A DNA stretch of 64,000 bases, from assembly GCF_905220565.1 (NCBI RefSeq), contig NC_059402.1:6945501-7009500 (forward strand), given 5' to 3'. Positions 12,496 to 21,065 of the stretch are shown here, one piece after another. This stretch comes from Melitaea cinxia. Taxonomy: Eukaryota; Arthropoda; Insecta; Lepidoptera; Nymphalidae. Both the position numbers and the translations under genes were made by a program. Numbering within the stretch: the first letter of the stretch is position 1; the number at the start of each line of letters is the position of its first letter. The notes beneath the pieces are model-generated. The model was not told where the DNA came from. It did no database searches and saw only the letters and a program-made list of their open reading frames with translations.

Positions 12496-12761
12496 CTAGC
12501 CCGTTGGCGCAGTTTGTAGTGACCCTGCTTTCTGCTCCGAGGGTTGTGGGTTCGATTCCCACCCCGAGTCTGGGTGTAATATAAATATTTATTTATATGT
12601 TTATATATGTATTATTTATAAGTATGTTTATCGAAAAAACAAAAAAATATAATTATGTAGCTATATACCAGTCGGCTGTTACCTATAACACAAGCATTAA
12701 GTTGCTTACTTTAGGAACAGACGACCGTGTGTGTATTGTGTAAATATGTATGTATGTATAT

Positions 12762-12812
<51 letters not shown>
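12496..12812 (+). repeat. tRNA-derived SINE with poly(A) tail
   Basis: The left end is tRNA-like: an RNA polymerase III A box (TGGCGCAGTTTG, 12,505-12,516) and a B box (GGTTCGATTCC, 12,549-12,559), spaced as in tRNA genes. A non-tRNA body of about 190 bp follows, then about 46 A residues from 12,767. The length, structure and body resemble the abundant tRNA-derived SINEs of butterflies. The intact promoter boxes and long tail suggest a young copy. I could not find a clear target-site duplication. The sequence after the B box does not fold as a functional tRNA acceptor stem, so this is not a tRNA gene. Confidence 0.85.
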
Positions 12813-12819
<7 letters not shown>

Positions 12820-14218
12820 AAATAATGATAATGAAAGCCCAGAAAAGTATATGAAGCAGCTACACAACAAATGAACAAAAAATAAGTATAATAAACTACC
12901 TCTTAGCTAAATGAATTATGTATCACTAATTTCTCAATAACACTACATCAACAACTATAAATTATTTCGTTATTACTAACAACGCTGTCTACAAGAGAAC
13001 CATTAAGACATTTCAAATATCTTAAAAGCTTACGAACTTTAATTAAATATCTTAAAGAGCAATACATTAGTCGACTTTGGATAGATACATCGATTATTGA
13101 ACCAAAAATACCTCAGCGCTTATCCGTGGCTGTCGTAAATTAGACGAATTCGAGTCCCAGAACAACGAAATCATGTTAAACACGCGGCCGCGAGATCAGA
13201 AATAACGTACAATAAACCGTAAAATAAAGGGACCCGCGTTAGGATGGTACGCGCTCGAATGAGTCTTACTCCCTTTGTTTTAAGTACAAAATCATCGTCT
13301 TACTTATCCCGCATTGTTTCCTAAATATGTGGTAATACTATACAATGTCAGTCGGAAAAAAACAATACAACACGTTCTTCTGAACGGGTATTCATCTCGT
13401 TATGTTTCCCATAAAAGGGTAGTGATTTCTTTTTACCTCACTGACGAAGAGATGTGAAATTATTTTTTAATTGACTGCAGTATTAAGGCATTTTATAAGT
13501 TGCTATAAGTAATAGTATTTCATTGCAAGCGATACTAACCAGTTTTGATAATTAAAAAGTCTACAGTATGAAAAGTTAATTAAGGAGAAAAATGTAATCC
13601 TTTATTATTGTTTACTTATTTGAAATATTTATTGAACATAATCTAATACCTTTTTAACATAATTCTGTTTTTGGTATATAATAAAGTCAATTATTGTTCT
13701 ATATTTGTGGTAGTACATGTATGTATATCATACTATTGTACACTCGCGAGGAAGCATCCATGTCCTCCGCATGTTCCGACAATGTTCATAAAAATATATT
13801 CATTCAGGGGCAATGAATTGACACAGATAATTAAAAGGTTCATGACTCGGAAACATCAAAATTAACTCTTTATTAGTGTAACCTATATAAAATGTATAGA
13901 TTAGTAAACAGATAACATCATTCTAGATAAAATAATATAGGAAAACACATTTACTAAAAAAAGTTTTTACATACTTAAAAAACTATATTCAACTTGACAT
14001 TAATCGCAATCGAATGCAACCTAAATGTTGATAGTGTGACATGCTACGACCATCAAGGTGTCTTTTACTTTTAACCCACAAATGTTGAATAAAAACCAAA
14101 ATTACATCTTACGGTTTTGTGGCGGACGAGATTGAGGCGTAGAAAACACGACTTGTATTTTTTTAATCGTAAAATTTTCGAATACCAAACATATATTTTG
14201 TAAGTCTTTTAAAATTAT
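12813..14218. other. No gene recognised
   Basis: AT-rich DNA with a slightly GC-richer patch at about 13,090-13,260. Short frames here look random. Nothing further can be supported. Confidence 0.4.
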
Positions 14219-14434
14219 CTTATATATAAATTTCTCGTGTCTCAGTGCTAGTTACCATACTCCTCCGAAACGACTGGACCGATTTTTATGAAATTTTGTG
14301 TGCATATCAGGTAGGTCTCAAAATCGGCCAACATCTATTTTTCACACGCTAAGTTATAATGGGAGGGGTTAATTACATATATAAATACATATATAAGGGG
14401 TTAATGACATATGTGGCAAAGCGGGGTCAGCTAG
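14219..14434 (+). mobile_element. Helitron-type non-autonomous element
   Basis: Starts TCTTATATATAAATTTCTCG and ends GGGGTCAGCTAG followed by T, giving TC...CTAG termini. The internal blocks CCTCCGAAACGACTGGACCG and AAATCGGCCAACATCTATTT are typical of a widespread lepidopteran dispersed family. It is non-coding and about 216 bp. Confidence 0.55.
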
Positions 14435-14764
14435 TTTTAATATAAATTTTGCAGCTAAAACAAGTGCTAATAGCGAAAATAATCGCACTTTTAAAATATT
14501 TTGCTTACAAAAGCAGTCAAATATTTCATAATATTTTAATGGAAGTTCATTTTCTAATCTCAAATCTTAAAACCCATTAACCATCTAGGCTAGGCATAAA
14601 TTATAGGGCTAGTTCTTTTGATTTGTAATTCAATAAACCAGTCAAATTTAGATAAAAACAAGTTTCTTAGTAAAATATAACAGTTGTTCAAATAAATGCA
14701 CTCATAAGGGGTTCAAATGCTTACGTTTAAAAAGGTTGTACTCGACGACTCATCGTATACATAT

Positions 14765-14865
14765 AGAATCATCATCATCTTCCTGCCCTTATCCCACTTA
14801 TGTAGGGTCGGCACAACATGTTTTTCTCTTCCATTCCTCTCTCTCTCTTATGTGACAACATATAG
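14765..14865 (+). repeat. Dispersed repeat fragment
   Basis: Contains ATCATCATCTTCCTGCCCTT, ATGTAGGGTCGGCACAACAT and a CT-rich run. I associate this combination with an old lepidopteran repeat; only about 100 bp remain. Confidence 0.35.
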
Positions 14866-14969
14866 AATAAAGAAGAAAATAGAATTTAACAGTGATCTTG
14901 AAATGCGTTAAGACTACATACCTACATATGAGATAAAAATTAATTACTGATTCATTTTTATACGACTAG

Positions 14970-15110
14970 GTTAGCAATCAAGCTTACGGCCCCACCTGAT
15001 AGTAAATGGTTACTGTAGCCTGTGCAGGCTTGCAACACCAGAAGCATTGCAAGCGATTTGCTGACCCTATCCTCGACCCTTCCCTGTTGCTCTGACCACC
15101 TTACTCACAA
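14970..15110 (+). repeat. Dispersed repeat, family C, copy 1
   Basis: Has the CCACCTGATAGTAAATGGTTAC, TGCAACACCAGAAGCATTGC and GTTGCTCTGACCACCTTACT blocks shared with copies at 57,450-57,730 (plus strand), 59,515-59,640 (minus strand) and 59,985-60,135 (plus strand). Non-coding; its class is not determined. Confidence 0.55.
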
Positions 15111-15795
15111 TATTAACACAACAGTACTTAAGATGACCATTATTTAATTGTGAAACTGATTGTCTGAAGATTATATTTAGACACTTAATGAGTATTCTCT
15201 TATTATATATATTAAAAAAGCAAAACATGTATAGGTAATTGAAAGCAATGCAGATAGCGTTATTATATATTTTTAAATTTGCAAATCATCTTTAAAAATT
15301 AACAATGTCTTCATAAATAGTTTTAATAATACAATTACATTGTATTCTACAAAAGTTACTGAGAGTCAGAGTGTAATTGATGGTAAATTACACATGTCTT
15401 TCACCGATAAGGCATGGTCGGCTGCTTGTTACCAATTAACAAAAATCTCCTTCACTGCCTTATATAGAAACGATTAATTACATTTTACGGTATATAATAT
15501 AGGTATATGCTACTCACCAAATCAAGTGCCAATTTCACATGAAAATTTATACTCAGACACTCCAGTGGACTCGTAGATACCACAACTAATTTATCTTATA
15601 ACATTATATCGTGAATAATGAGTTGCGACCTTATTTAGGAAAGAGTGCTTTATACAAGTATGTTTGCAACTCCATATTGCCGCTTGCAGGCGTCAGAATC
15701 ATTATAATGATAGCCGCCAAAGGATCGTCGATTTGAAACGAATGAGTAATGTATGTAATTAATGATGACCGTTCCATGACAGTGTCAGTGATGAC
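15111..15795. other. No gene or repeat recognised
   Basis: AT-rich flank immediately before the DIRS element. I see nothing I can support here. Confidence 0.4.
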
Positions 15796-15842
15796 AATAA
15801 CAGCGTTTTACCTACCAATAAAACGCTTATTAAGCGTTAACC

Positions 15843-16003
15843 TTATTTGAAGCCTTTTTATTTGAGAGAGACGAACTTGACTTCCGGTAGCGTGTCGGTA
15901 AATTTCTTCCTTTTTGACTGGTGGGTCATGTGACTTCCTTTTAAAAGTACCTCCCACCACGTTGAAGTTTCCTTTTTACCTGAAAGAATCTTGTGGCTCA
16001 TTG
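15843..16003. repeat. DIRS left inverted terminal repeat
   Basis: Its reverse complement matches 20,887-21,047 over the whole 161 bp by eye. Outside it lies a left extension (15,796-15,842) that itself contains a small palindrome, ACGCTTATTAAGCGT, at the element's very end. Confidence 0.9.
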
Positions 16004-16050
16004 AGTCTCAAATAAAAGTAATATATTCACCTGGAAGTGGTAGAGTATAA

Positions 16051-16147
16051 GGCTTCAAATAAGGTTAACGCTTAATAAGCGTTTTATTGGTAGGTAAAAC
16101 GCTGTTATTAAGCCTTGAACCGTTATTTGAAGCCTTTTTATTTGAGA
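16051..16147. repeat. DIRS internal complementary region
   Basis: Reads as the reverse complement of the left end joined directly to the reverse complement of the right end; the junction AATAA core appears once (GCTGTTATTAAGCC). In DIRS replication this region is thought to template completion of both ends and formation of the circular intermediate. Confidence 0.88.
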
Positions 16148-16287
16148 CCTGTTTGTTATCTCCAGGTGTATAAATGAAACTTCTGTAAATTAATGTAAAC
16201 ATATATAATTTATTTAACCGTTTAATCATTAACTTATAATCAATACAACTTTTATTATTCAAGAATTACAACAGGTACAATAATTTA

Positions 16288-17307
16288 TTAGTTCTCATTC
16301 ACTGGTTCAAAATATTGTGACATAGATTGACCTGTTTGCTTCGATCTGACCTCACGACAATAATATTTCATAAAAGTACGTTCTGAACGCCAATTTCCTT
16401 TAGATAAAATTTCATCAATTGGACAATTTTGTATAAAGTTCTTTGAGTTAACTGCTGACCGTATACTTCCAGGACTAGCATTAATACCCGCTTGAATGAA
16501 AATTCTTTTAACCCAACCAGCTATGTATGTTCGAGAGGCAGGTCTTGGTAAACCACATGTTGTAATAAATAAATTATTCAGGCCATACTTTGAACGTCTA
16601 TCGTGTGATAATTCAATCATACGTTTTATCCAATATACAGCATCTAAAGTATTACATTCTTTATTTTCTAAAATGCGCCATCCAGATTGCCAATTTCGTA
16701 CCGAGTCTGTTTTCGAACCAAACCTTGGCCACAATATTATATATCCCTCATTTACTAAACAACCTTCTTTTTCAATTGTCAATAAGGTCAAATCATGGAC
16801 TCGGCGACCTGAATATAGCAAAAGCAATAAAGCCGCTCTAGCAGAACATTCATAAAAACTATTACTATCAGGAACATTTTCCTTCAACCATTTTATTAAA
16901 TCATCGACATCCCAAATTGGTGTTGTCTTAGGCCGGTTATTACAAGTGTTTAATTTAATTGATTTTAATGCTTGATGTACTAACAAATGCGAGCTTAATC
17001 TGTCATGACAATTTGGATCACACAATGTAGCGACCGCGGATTTGTAAACTAAAATTGTATTATATGCAAGGCCTTGTATTTGATGCAAGTCAATCAAAAA
17101 CTTTGCTAAGTCAGAACCGGAAGGTTTAGAAACAGTTACTGAATTTTTGTTAGCCCAATTTGACCATTTCTGCCATGCATTTTTATACGTCCTCAAAGTG
17201 GAACTACGCCAGGCTTTTTGTAAGAACAATCTTTGTTCCTTAGACCAATCTTTTAGGCTATCAGACCACCCCCACATCTCCAAACTTCTAGAGTCATCTC
17301 GTGCCAT
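16288..17307 (-). CDS. DIRS tyrosine recombinase
   Basis: Catalyses integration of the circular DNA copy. From the ATG at 17,307 (chosen because it lies just upstream of the conserved N-terminal helices and overlaps the RT frame by only 55 bases) the protein is 339 residues. Residues about 20-130 form the SAM-like DNA-binding region (KAWRSSTLRTYKNAWQKW). The catalytic domain shows the first arginine in LLLYSGRR (168/169), the second arginine in SPGSIRSAV (283) and the nucleophile region GNWRSERTFMKYY (Tyr 315 or 316). The histidine normally three residues before the second Arg is glycine here. The frame is open upstream to 19,083 and beyond, in the same register as gag and separated from it by a TGA; most of that upstream part is an antiparallel-free shadow of the RT gene. 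Confidence 0.88.
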   Translation of the reverse strand: MARDDSRSLEMWGWSDSLKDWSKEQRLFLQKAWRSSTLRTYKNAWQKWSNWANKNSVTVSKPSGSDLAKFLIDLHQIQGLAYNTILVYKSAVATLCDPNCHDRLSSHLLVHQALKSIKLNTCNNRPKTTPIWDVDDLIKWLKENVPDSNSFYECSARAALLLLLYSGRRVHDLTLLTIEKEGCLVNEGYIILWPRFGSKTDSVRNWQSGWRILENKECNTLDAVYWIKRMIELSHDRRSKYGLNNLFITTCGLPRPASRTYIAGWVKRIFIQAGINASPGSIRSAVNSKNFIQNCPIDEILSKGNWRSERTFMKYYCREVRSKQTGQSMSQYFEPVNEN

Positions 17308-19226
17308 CTGGGTGGGGGACGTCTGGTCATTAAATCTATAAGGACTTTGTCGAGATTGCGTATTATGTAAGGAGGACTTATTGCCCTGTTTCTGAGATCC
17401 GGTCTCCAAAATACCTTCTCCCACCGTGGTACCACGATCAAAAATGTTCCCTTGGCTGAGTTCATGTGCTGAAGAACCTTGGGTATCAAGTAAGGGGGCG
17501 GAAACACCCATGCAAGTGGATAATTCCAAGTTTGACTGAACGCGTCGTAAAAACGTGCTTTTGGATCCCTTATGTCTAGACTGCAGTATTTCTGTACTAC
17601 GTGAGCCCGGGCTGAAGCAAATAAATCTATTGTCGGTATTCCCCATAAAGCAAAAATTTTCTCGGTTATTTCTGGCAGGAGATGCCACTCGGGACGCGCT
17701 AGACTGCGCGAGAGGTGATCTGCTTCGCTGTTGTAACGACCTGGGATGTAGTGACACTCTATGTGTATCTTCGCGCAATCTAAAATTCTGAATATTTTTC
17801 GACAAAGATTCATTAAAGCATCTGATTTCGTTCCGCCCTCGTTCCTTAAATAGGCTATGACCGTTTTGTTGTCGCTCTGAACTAAAAGAGTCGAATTCCT
17901 TAGGACAGGAGCGTGATCTTTTAAGACGCACCAAATTGCTAACATCTCCCTCTTGTTGGAGTGGTAAGCTGCTTCTTCTAAAGACCATTGACCGCAAAGG
18001 CTTACATGATTCAATTTTGCTCCCCATCCCATCTCTGATGCATCGGTTACGAGATAATTCGTTACTCGTGGGTAAAGTATCGGAGAACGGTTTGTTAAAT
18101 TCACAATCCACCAATCCAATTCTCGTATTCCATCTGGAGGGATTGGATAACAATAACGGGGATTTAGCCGCCGTAACACATTGCAATGCCTTAAAAGCAT
18201 TCGATGATTCAGACGACCTCTGGGAACCGGGAAACTGGCAAAATTCAAGGACCCGATCAAGCTTTGCATTTCGTTTAATGTTGCCTTTTGACGTTTTTGC
18301 AATTTGTGGAGTTTTTTCAATAACTGCTTGCATTTCTGTACCGGCAGATATTTCTGGTTCTCGTGGGGATTCCAAATAATTCCCAAGTATTGAATGCTTT
18401 TTTGTGGGATAAGGATCGATTTTTTGTAATTTATTTTCCATCCTAGTCTCTCTAAGAACAGAATGACTTTTTGGCCTTGTAAATAAAGCGTTTGAGGGTT
18501 TTGATGGACTAATAAAAAATCGTCTAGATATACAAGAATTCGTAGACCTATTGTTCTCAAATATTGGGCGATCCAGTTTGTTAAGCAAGCAAAAATTTTT
18601 GGAGCGCAAGCAAGACCGAAAGGCAAACATGTCAACTGCATCAACTGGTTTTTGTATATAACACGTAGATAACGTCTGTGCGATTTGTTTACTGGCAAAT
18701 GGAAGTATGCATTTAGTAAATCTATTGTGATCATGTAATCGTTTAGTTGTAAAAAATTCGGCACTCTTTGTACATTGATTAGATGAAATTTGGATATCTG
18801 AATGTACTTGTTCAGATTTTTTAAATTGAAAATTGGACGCGATGTACCGTCGCTCTTTTGTATTGCGAACATTGGAGAAACAAAACTTGGACTGAGAGGA
18901 GCCCGCTCTAATACTCTCATTTGCAGAAGTTGAGCTATGACATAGTCCATTTGTTCGGAACTTGGTGTCTTGTAAATGTTCTTTTTTAAATTTGGAGTAT
19001 GTAATGGTGGTTTCTTTACAAATGGTATCCGAAAGTTTCTTATTATATTCACGACAATTAAGGGAGCTTTTGAGTCTATCCATCTTTGGATAAAATACTC
19101 TAGCTGACCAGCATGGAAAGTTTTCGAGTCATAATCTTTGTTTACCCTGAGTTCGTGCCTGACTATTGAACCTAGTCCTTGCCCCTTTTGGAAAGGGTTG
19201 ATGGCTTTGAAATTGTTGATTAGATC
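17253..19226 (-). CDS. DIRS reverse transcriptase / RNase H / methyltransferase-like protein
   Basis: Copies the element RNA into DNA. Counting from the GTG at 19,052, the RT domain has the palm aspartate in ITIDLLNAYFHLP (about 111), CLPFGLACAP (about 142) and the YLDD box at 175-178. RNase H follows with VTDASEMGWGA (about 340), SNKREMLAI, QSDNKTVIAYL (about 400) and NSEADHLSR (about 448). The C-terminus is the DAM-like methyltransferase domain of DIRS elements (TIDLFASAR, then WVFPPPYL near 520). The frame stays open from a stop at 19,227-19,229 and overlaps the gag end by 98 bases in the +1 register. Family-typical N-terminal residues (HAGQLEYFIQRW) are encoded before the GTG, yet no ATG occurs there, so expression by +1 frameshifting from gag, or a non-AUG start, is likely. 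The coordinates give the open frame. Confidence 0.9.
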   Translation of the reverse strand, partial: DLINNFKAINPFQKGQGLGSIVRHELRVNKDYDSKTFHAGQLEYFIQRWIDSKAPLIVVNIIRNFRIPFVKKPPLHTPNLKKNIYKTPSSEQMDYVIAQLLQMRVLERAPLSPSFVSPMFAIQKSDGTSRPIFNLKNLNKYIQISKFHLINVQRVPNFLQLNDYMITIDLLNAYFHLPVNKSHRRYLRVIYKNQLMQLTCLPFGLACAPKIFACLTNWIAQYLRTIGLRILVYLDDFLLVHQNPQTLYLQGQKVILFLERLGWKINYKKSILIPQKSIQYLGIIWNPHENQKYLPVQKCKQLLKKLHKLQKRQKATLNEMQSLIGSLNFASFPVPRGRLNHRMLLRHCNVLRRLNPRYCYPIPPDGIRELDWWIVNLTNRSPILYPRVTNYLVTDASEMGWGAKLNHVSLCGQWSLEEAAYHSNKREMLAIWCVLKDHAPVLRNSTLLVQSDNKTVIAYLRNEGGTKSDALMNLCRKIFRILDCAKIHIECHYIPGRYNSEADHLSRSLARPEWHLLPEITEKIFALWGIPTIDLFASARAHVVQKYCSLDIRDPKARFYDAFSQTWNYPLAWVFPPPYLIPKVLQHMNSAKGTFLIVVPRWEKVFWRPDLRNRAISPPYIIRNLDKVLIDLMTRRPPPRWHEMTLEVWRCGGGLIA

Positions 19227-20484
19227 TCAAATGCGAGGATCTAACTTGTGGCTGTTGATGCCTTTGAACAAAACGAGATGGATCTCGAGTTTGCATTTGA
19301 AAATTGTCATTAATGTAAGCCTGAGCTGGGAATCGATTTGAATAATCATTTATATTGCTATTTGCTGGATAGTTAAATCGTTGAGGGCCATAATAATCCC
19401 TCGTATAACTAGGCAGAGCCTGAGTTTGCTGTCGTAATGGCTGAGCTTGCGCAGCAGCCCTCTTATATGAAGACCTTTGTGAAGGCCAAAAAGCTTTGGT
19501 AATACCTCCAGCCTTTTCAATAGCAGCAGTAAAAGTTTCTTTTTGAAAAAGTGAATCCTGAGTGGGAGGAATCTTATTCAAGGCAGTCTTTAAAAATGCA
19601 TCTTTTACTGAACGCAATATATTTTCACGCCTCTGCTGTATCAAATTTGCTCTATGACCACAAGTTAATTGTAAAACATCACTCGATATCTTTTGTAGGC
19701 TACCCTTTATAAAAATTTCGTTTAATTTCTCTTGTAATGAAACTGACGTAATATTATTTTGAACAGAATTTGACCAATCTACAAGTGATTTAAACCCTTG
19801 TTGTAACGCTTCATTTTGCATAATAAGAGCATGAGTAATAGCAGCAAAACCACGTTCAATAGATGCTAAGTGAACGTATTTATCATAAGGTTTTAATTCG
19901 TCATTGGTTTCTAATGGAATAAACCCGGGCACTGAGCAGTACTGTTTCTGTACCTCTGCAAATCTTACATTATTCCAATCGTCAGTATTAAAGTACTGTA
20001 TATTATTCAAAATGTCAATATGATTAGAAAAAGTCTTGGGTAATGAGGGCTCTTTAAGAACTGTATTTAACGCGATATCAAAACTGTTGGATGTTTGCGC
20101 TACATCAACTTCATTACCATATAATTCTCTACTAACATCTGCACTAATCTCAGAAATATTCTTTGATAGCAAAGCTTGCTCATGTGAGTAAGGACTTGAT
20201 TGATAAGCAGGTTGAAAAGCAACGCTACTAGTGATAAAATTTTTAATGTGACTTACTTGATCAGCTAAATCCTTAACAGTTTTCTCCATTAACCGCCTTT
20301 TCTTTTCACTCGCCTTTCTGGATTTATACATTGTCTTCTTCCTCTTATTAATGTTGTTGCTTTGAGCAATCTTCGATGTACTTGGTTGTGCTTCCACAGA
20401 GGAATCCGACTCAGAAGATGATTCCTCAGACAAGACCAATGAATTATGCTCCTCATTTTCCATATTGAATAATAATGAAAACAC
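19129..20484 (-). CDS. DIRS gag-like protein
   Basis: First frame of the element, 451 codons, expected to form the nucleoprotein particle. No catalytic domain is visible. The N-terminus is acidic and serine-rich (EESSSESDSSVEAQ), followed by a lysine/arginine-rich stretch (NKRKKTMYKSRKASEKKRR) that could be a nuclear localisation signal, a central helical region, and a C-terminal half rich in Gln, Arg, Ser and Tyr (QRSSYKRAAAQAQPLRQQ) without a CCHC knuckle. A second ATG at 20,463 (MENEEHN) fits the acidic N-terminus equally well and may be the true start. It ends in TGA, after which the same register continues open through the recombinase gene. Confidence 0.85.
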   Translation of the reverse strand: MFSLLFNMENEEHNSLVLSEESSSESDSSVEAQPSTSKIAQSNNINKRKKTMYKSRKASEKKRRLMEKTVKDLADQVSHIKNFITSSVAFQPAYQSSPYSHEQALLSKNISEISADVSRELYGNEVDVAQTSNSFDIALNTVLKEPSLPKTFSNHIDILNNIQYFNTDDWNNVRFAEVQKQYCSVPGFIPLETNDELKPYDKYVHLASIERGFAAITHALIMQNEALQQGFKSLVDWSNSVQNNITSVSLQEKLNEIFIKGSLQKISSDVLQLTCGHRANLIQQRRENILRSVKDAFLKTALNKIPPTQDSLFQKETFTAAIEKAGGITKAFWPSQRSSYKRAAAQAQPLRQQTQALPSYTRDYYGPQRFNYPANSNINDYSNRFPAQAYINDNFQMQTRDPSRFVQRHQQPQVRSSHLRSNQQFQSHQPFPKGARTRFNSQARTQGKQRL

Positions 20485-20886
20485 TGAAAACGTTTTTATA
20501 ATTGCCTATAAAGTTTCTTAATACCAAATATTCAAAAACAACACGTCACACTAATTGTTCATAAATATTCTTACAATCACTAGGTTTAATTATTATCTTC
20601 GATATTCCACAATGTCTGAAAAAACCAGAGGGTAGTACAACGTAATGCAAAAATCTTCTTTCATCAACCTAATAAAACGGATTCAGTGTGAAGTTAAAGT
20701 CACTTCACAAATAAACATAAGTATTACCCTCACTATAATATAATATCAACATGACATAATGACATTGTAGTAATAATAGGAATAAATATAATTTTTATAA
20801 TATTTATAATTTATAATTTATAATAGTTATATAAAAGTTTTACTGACTTACCAAATTGTGTCCGAACGCTACCGAAGGCAAGACGC

Positions 20887-21047
20887 CAATGAGCCACAAG
20901 ATTCTTTCAGGTAAAAAGGAAACTTCAACGTGGTGGGAGGTACTTTTAAAAGGAAGTCACATGACCCACCAGTCAAAAAGGAAGAAATTTACCGACACGC
21001 TACCGGAAGTCAAGTTCGTCTCTCTCAAATAAAAAGGCTTCAAATAA
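20887..21047. repeat. DIRS right inverted terminal repeat
   Basis: The transcription-start end of the element (minus-strand genes read away from it). It is the inverted partner of 15,843-16,003. Just outside is an 18-bp extension ending in the AATAA core at 21,061-21,065. The 400 bases between this repeat and gag are AT-rich leader sequence. Confidence 0.9.
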
Positions 21048-21065
21048 CGGTTCAAGGCTTAATAA

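Larger units (their letters stand above)
15796..21065 (-). mobile_element. Complete DIRS-type tyrosine-recombinase retrotransposon
   Basis: A 5.27-kb element with every structural hallmark of DIRS elements. It has three overlapping frames on the minus strand (gag-like, then RT/RNase H/methyltransferase-like, then tyrosine recombinase), 161-bp inverted terminal repeats (15,843-16,003 and 20,887-21,047) with unequal extensions of 47 and 18 bp outside them, and an internal complementary region at 16,051-16,147 reproducing the joined right and left ends. The ends share the pentamer AATAA (15,796-15,800 and 21,061-21,065), which appears once at the junction copy, as expected for integration of a circle by site-specific recombination without target-site duplication. 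No frame is broken and I found no mismatch between the terminal repeats by eye, so the insertion looks recent. Confidence 0.93.

Noticed and set aside
12496..12580. A tRNA gene, because of well-formed A and B boxes
   Set aside because: The flanks do not form an acceptor stem, and a long non-tRNA body with a poly(A) tail follows, so it is the head of a SINE.
17555..18379. Plus-strand frames of 78 and 147 codons inside the DIRS element
   Set aside because: They are antisense shadows of the RT gene.
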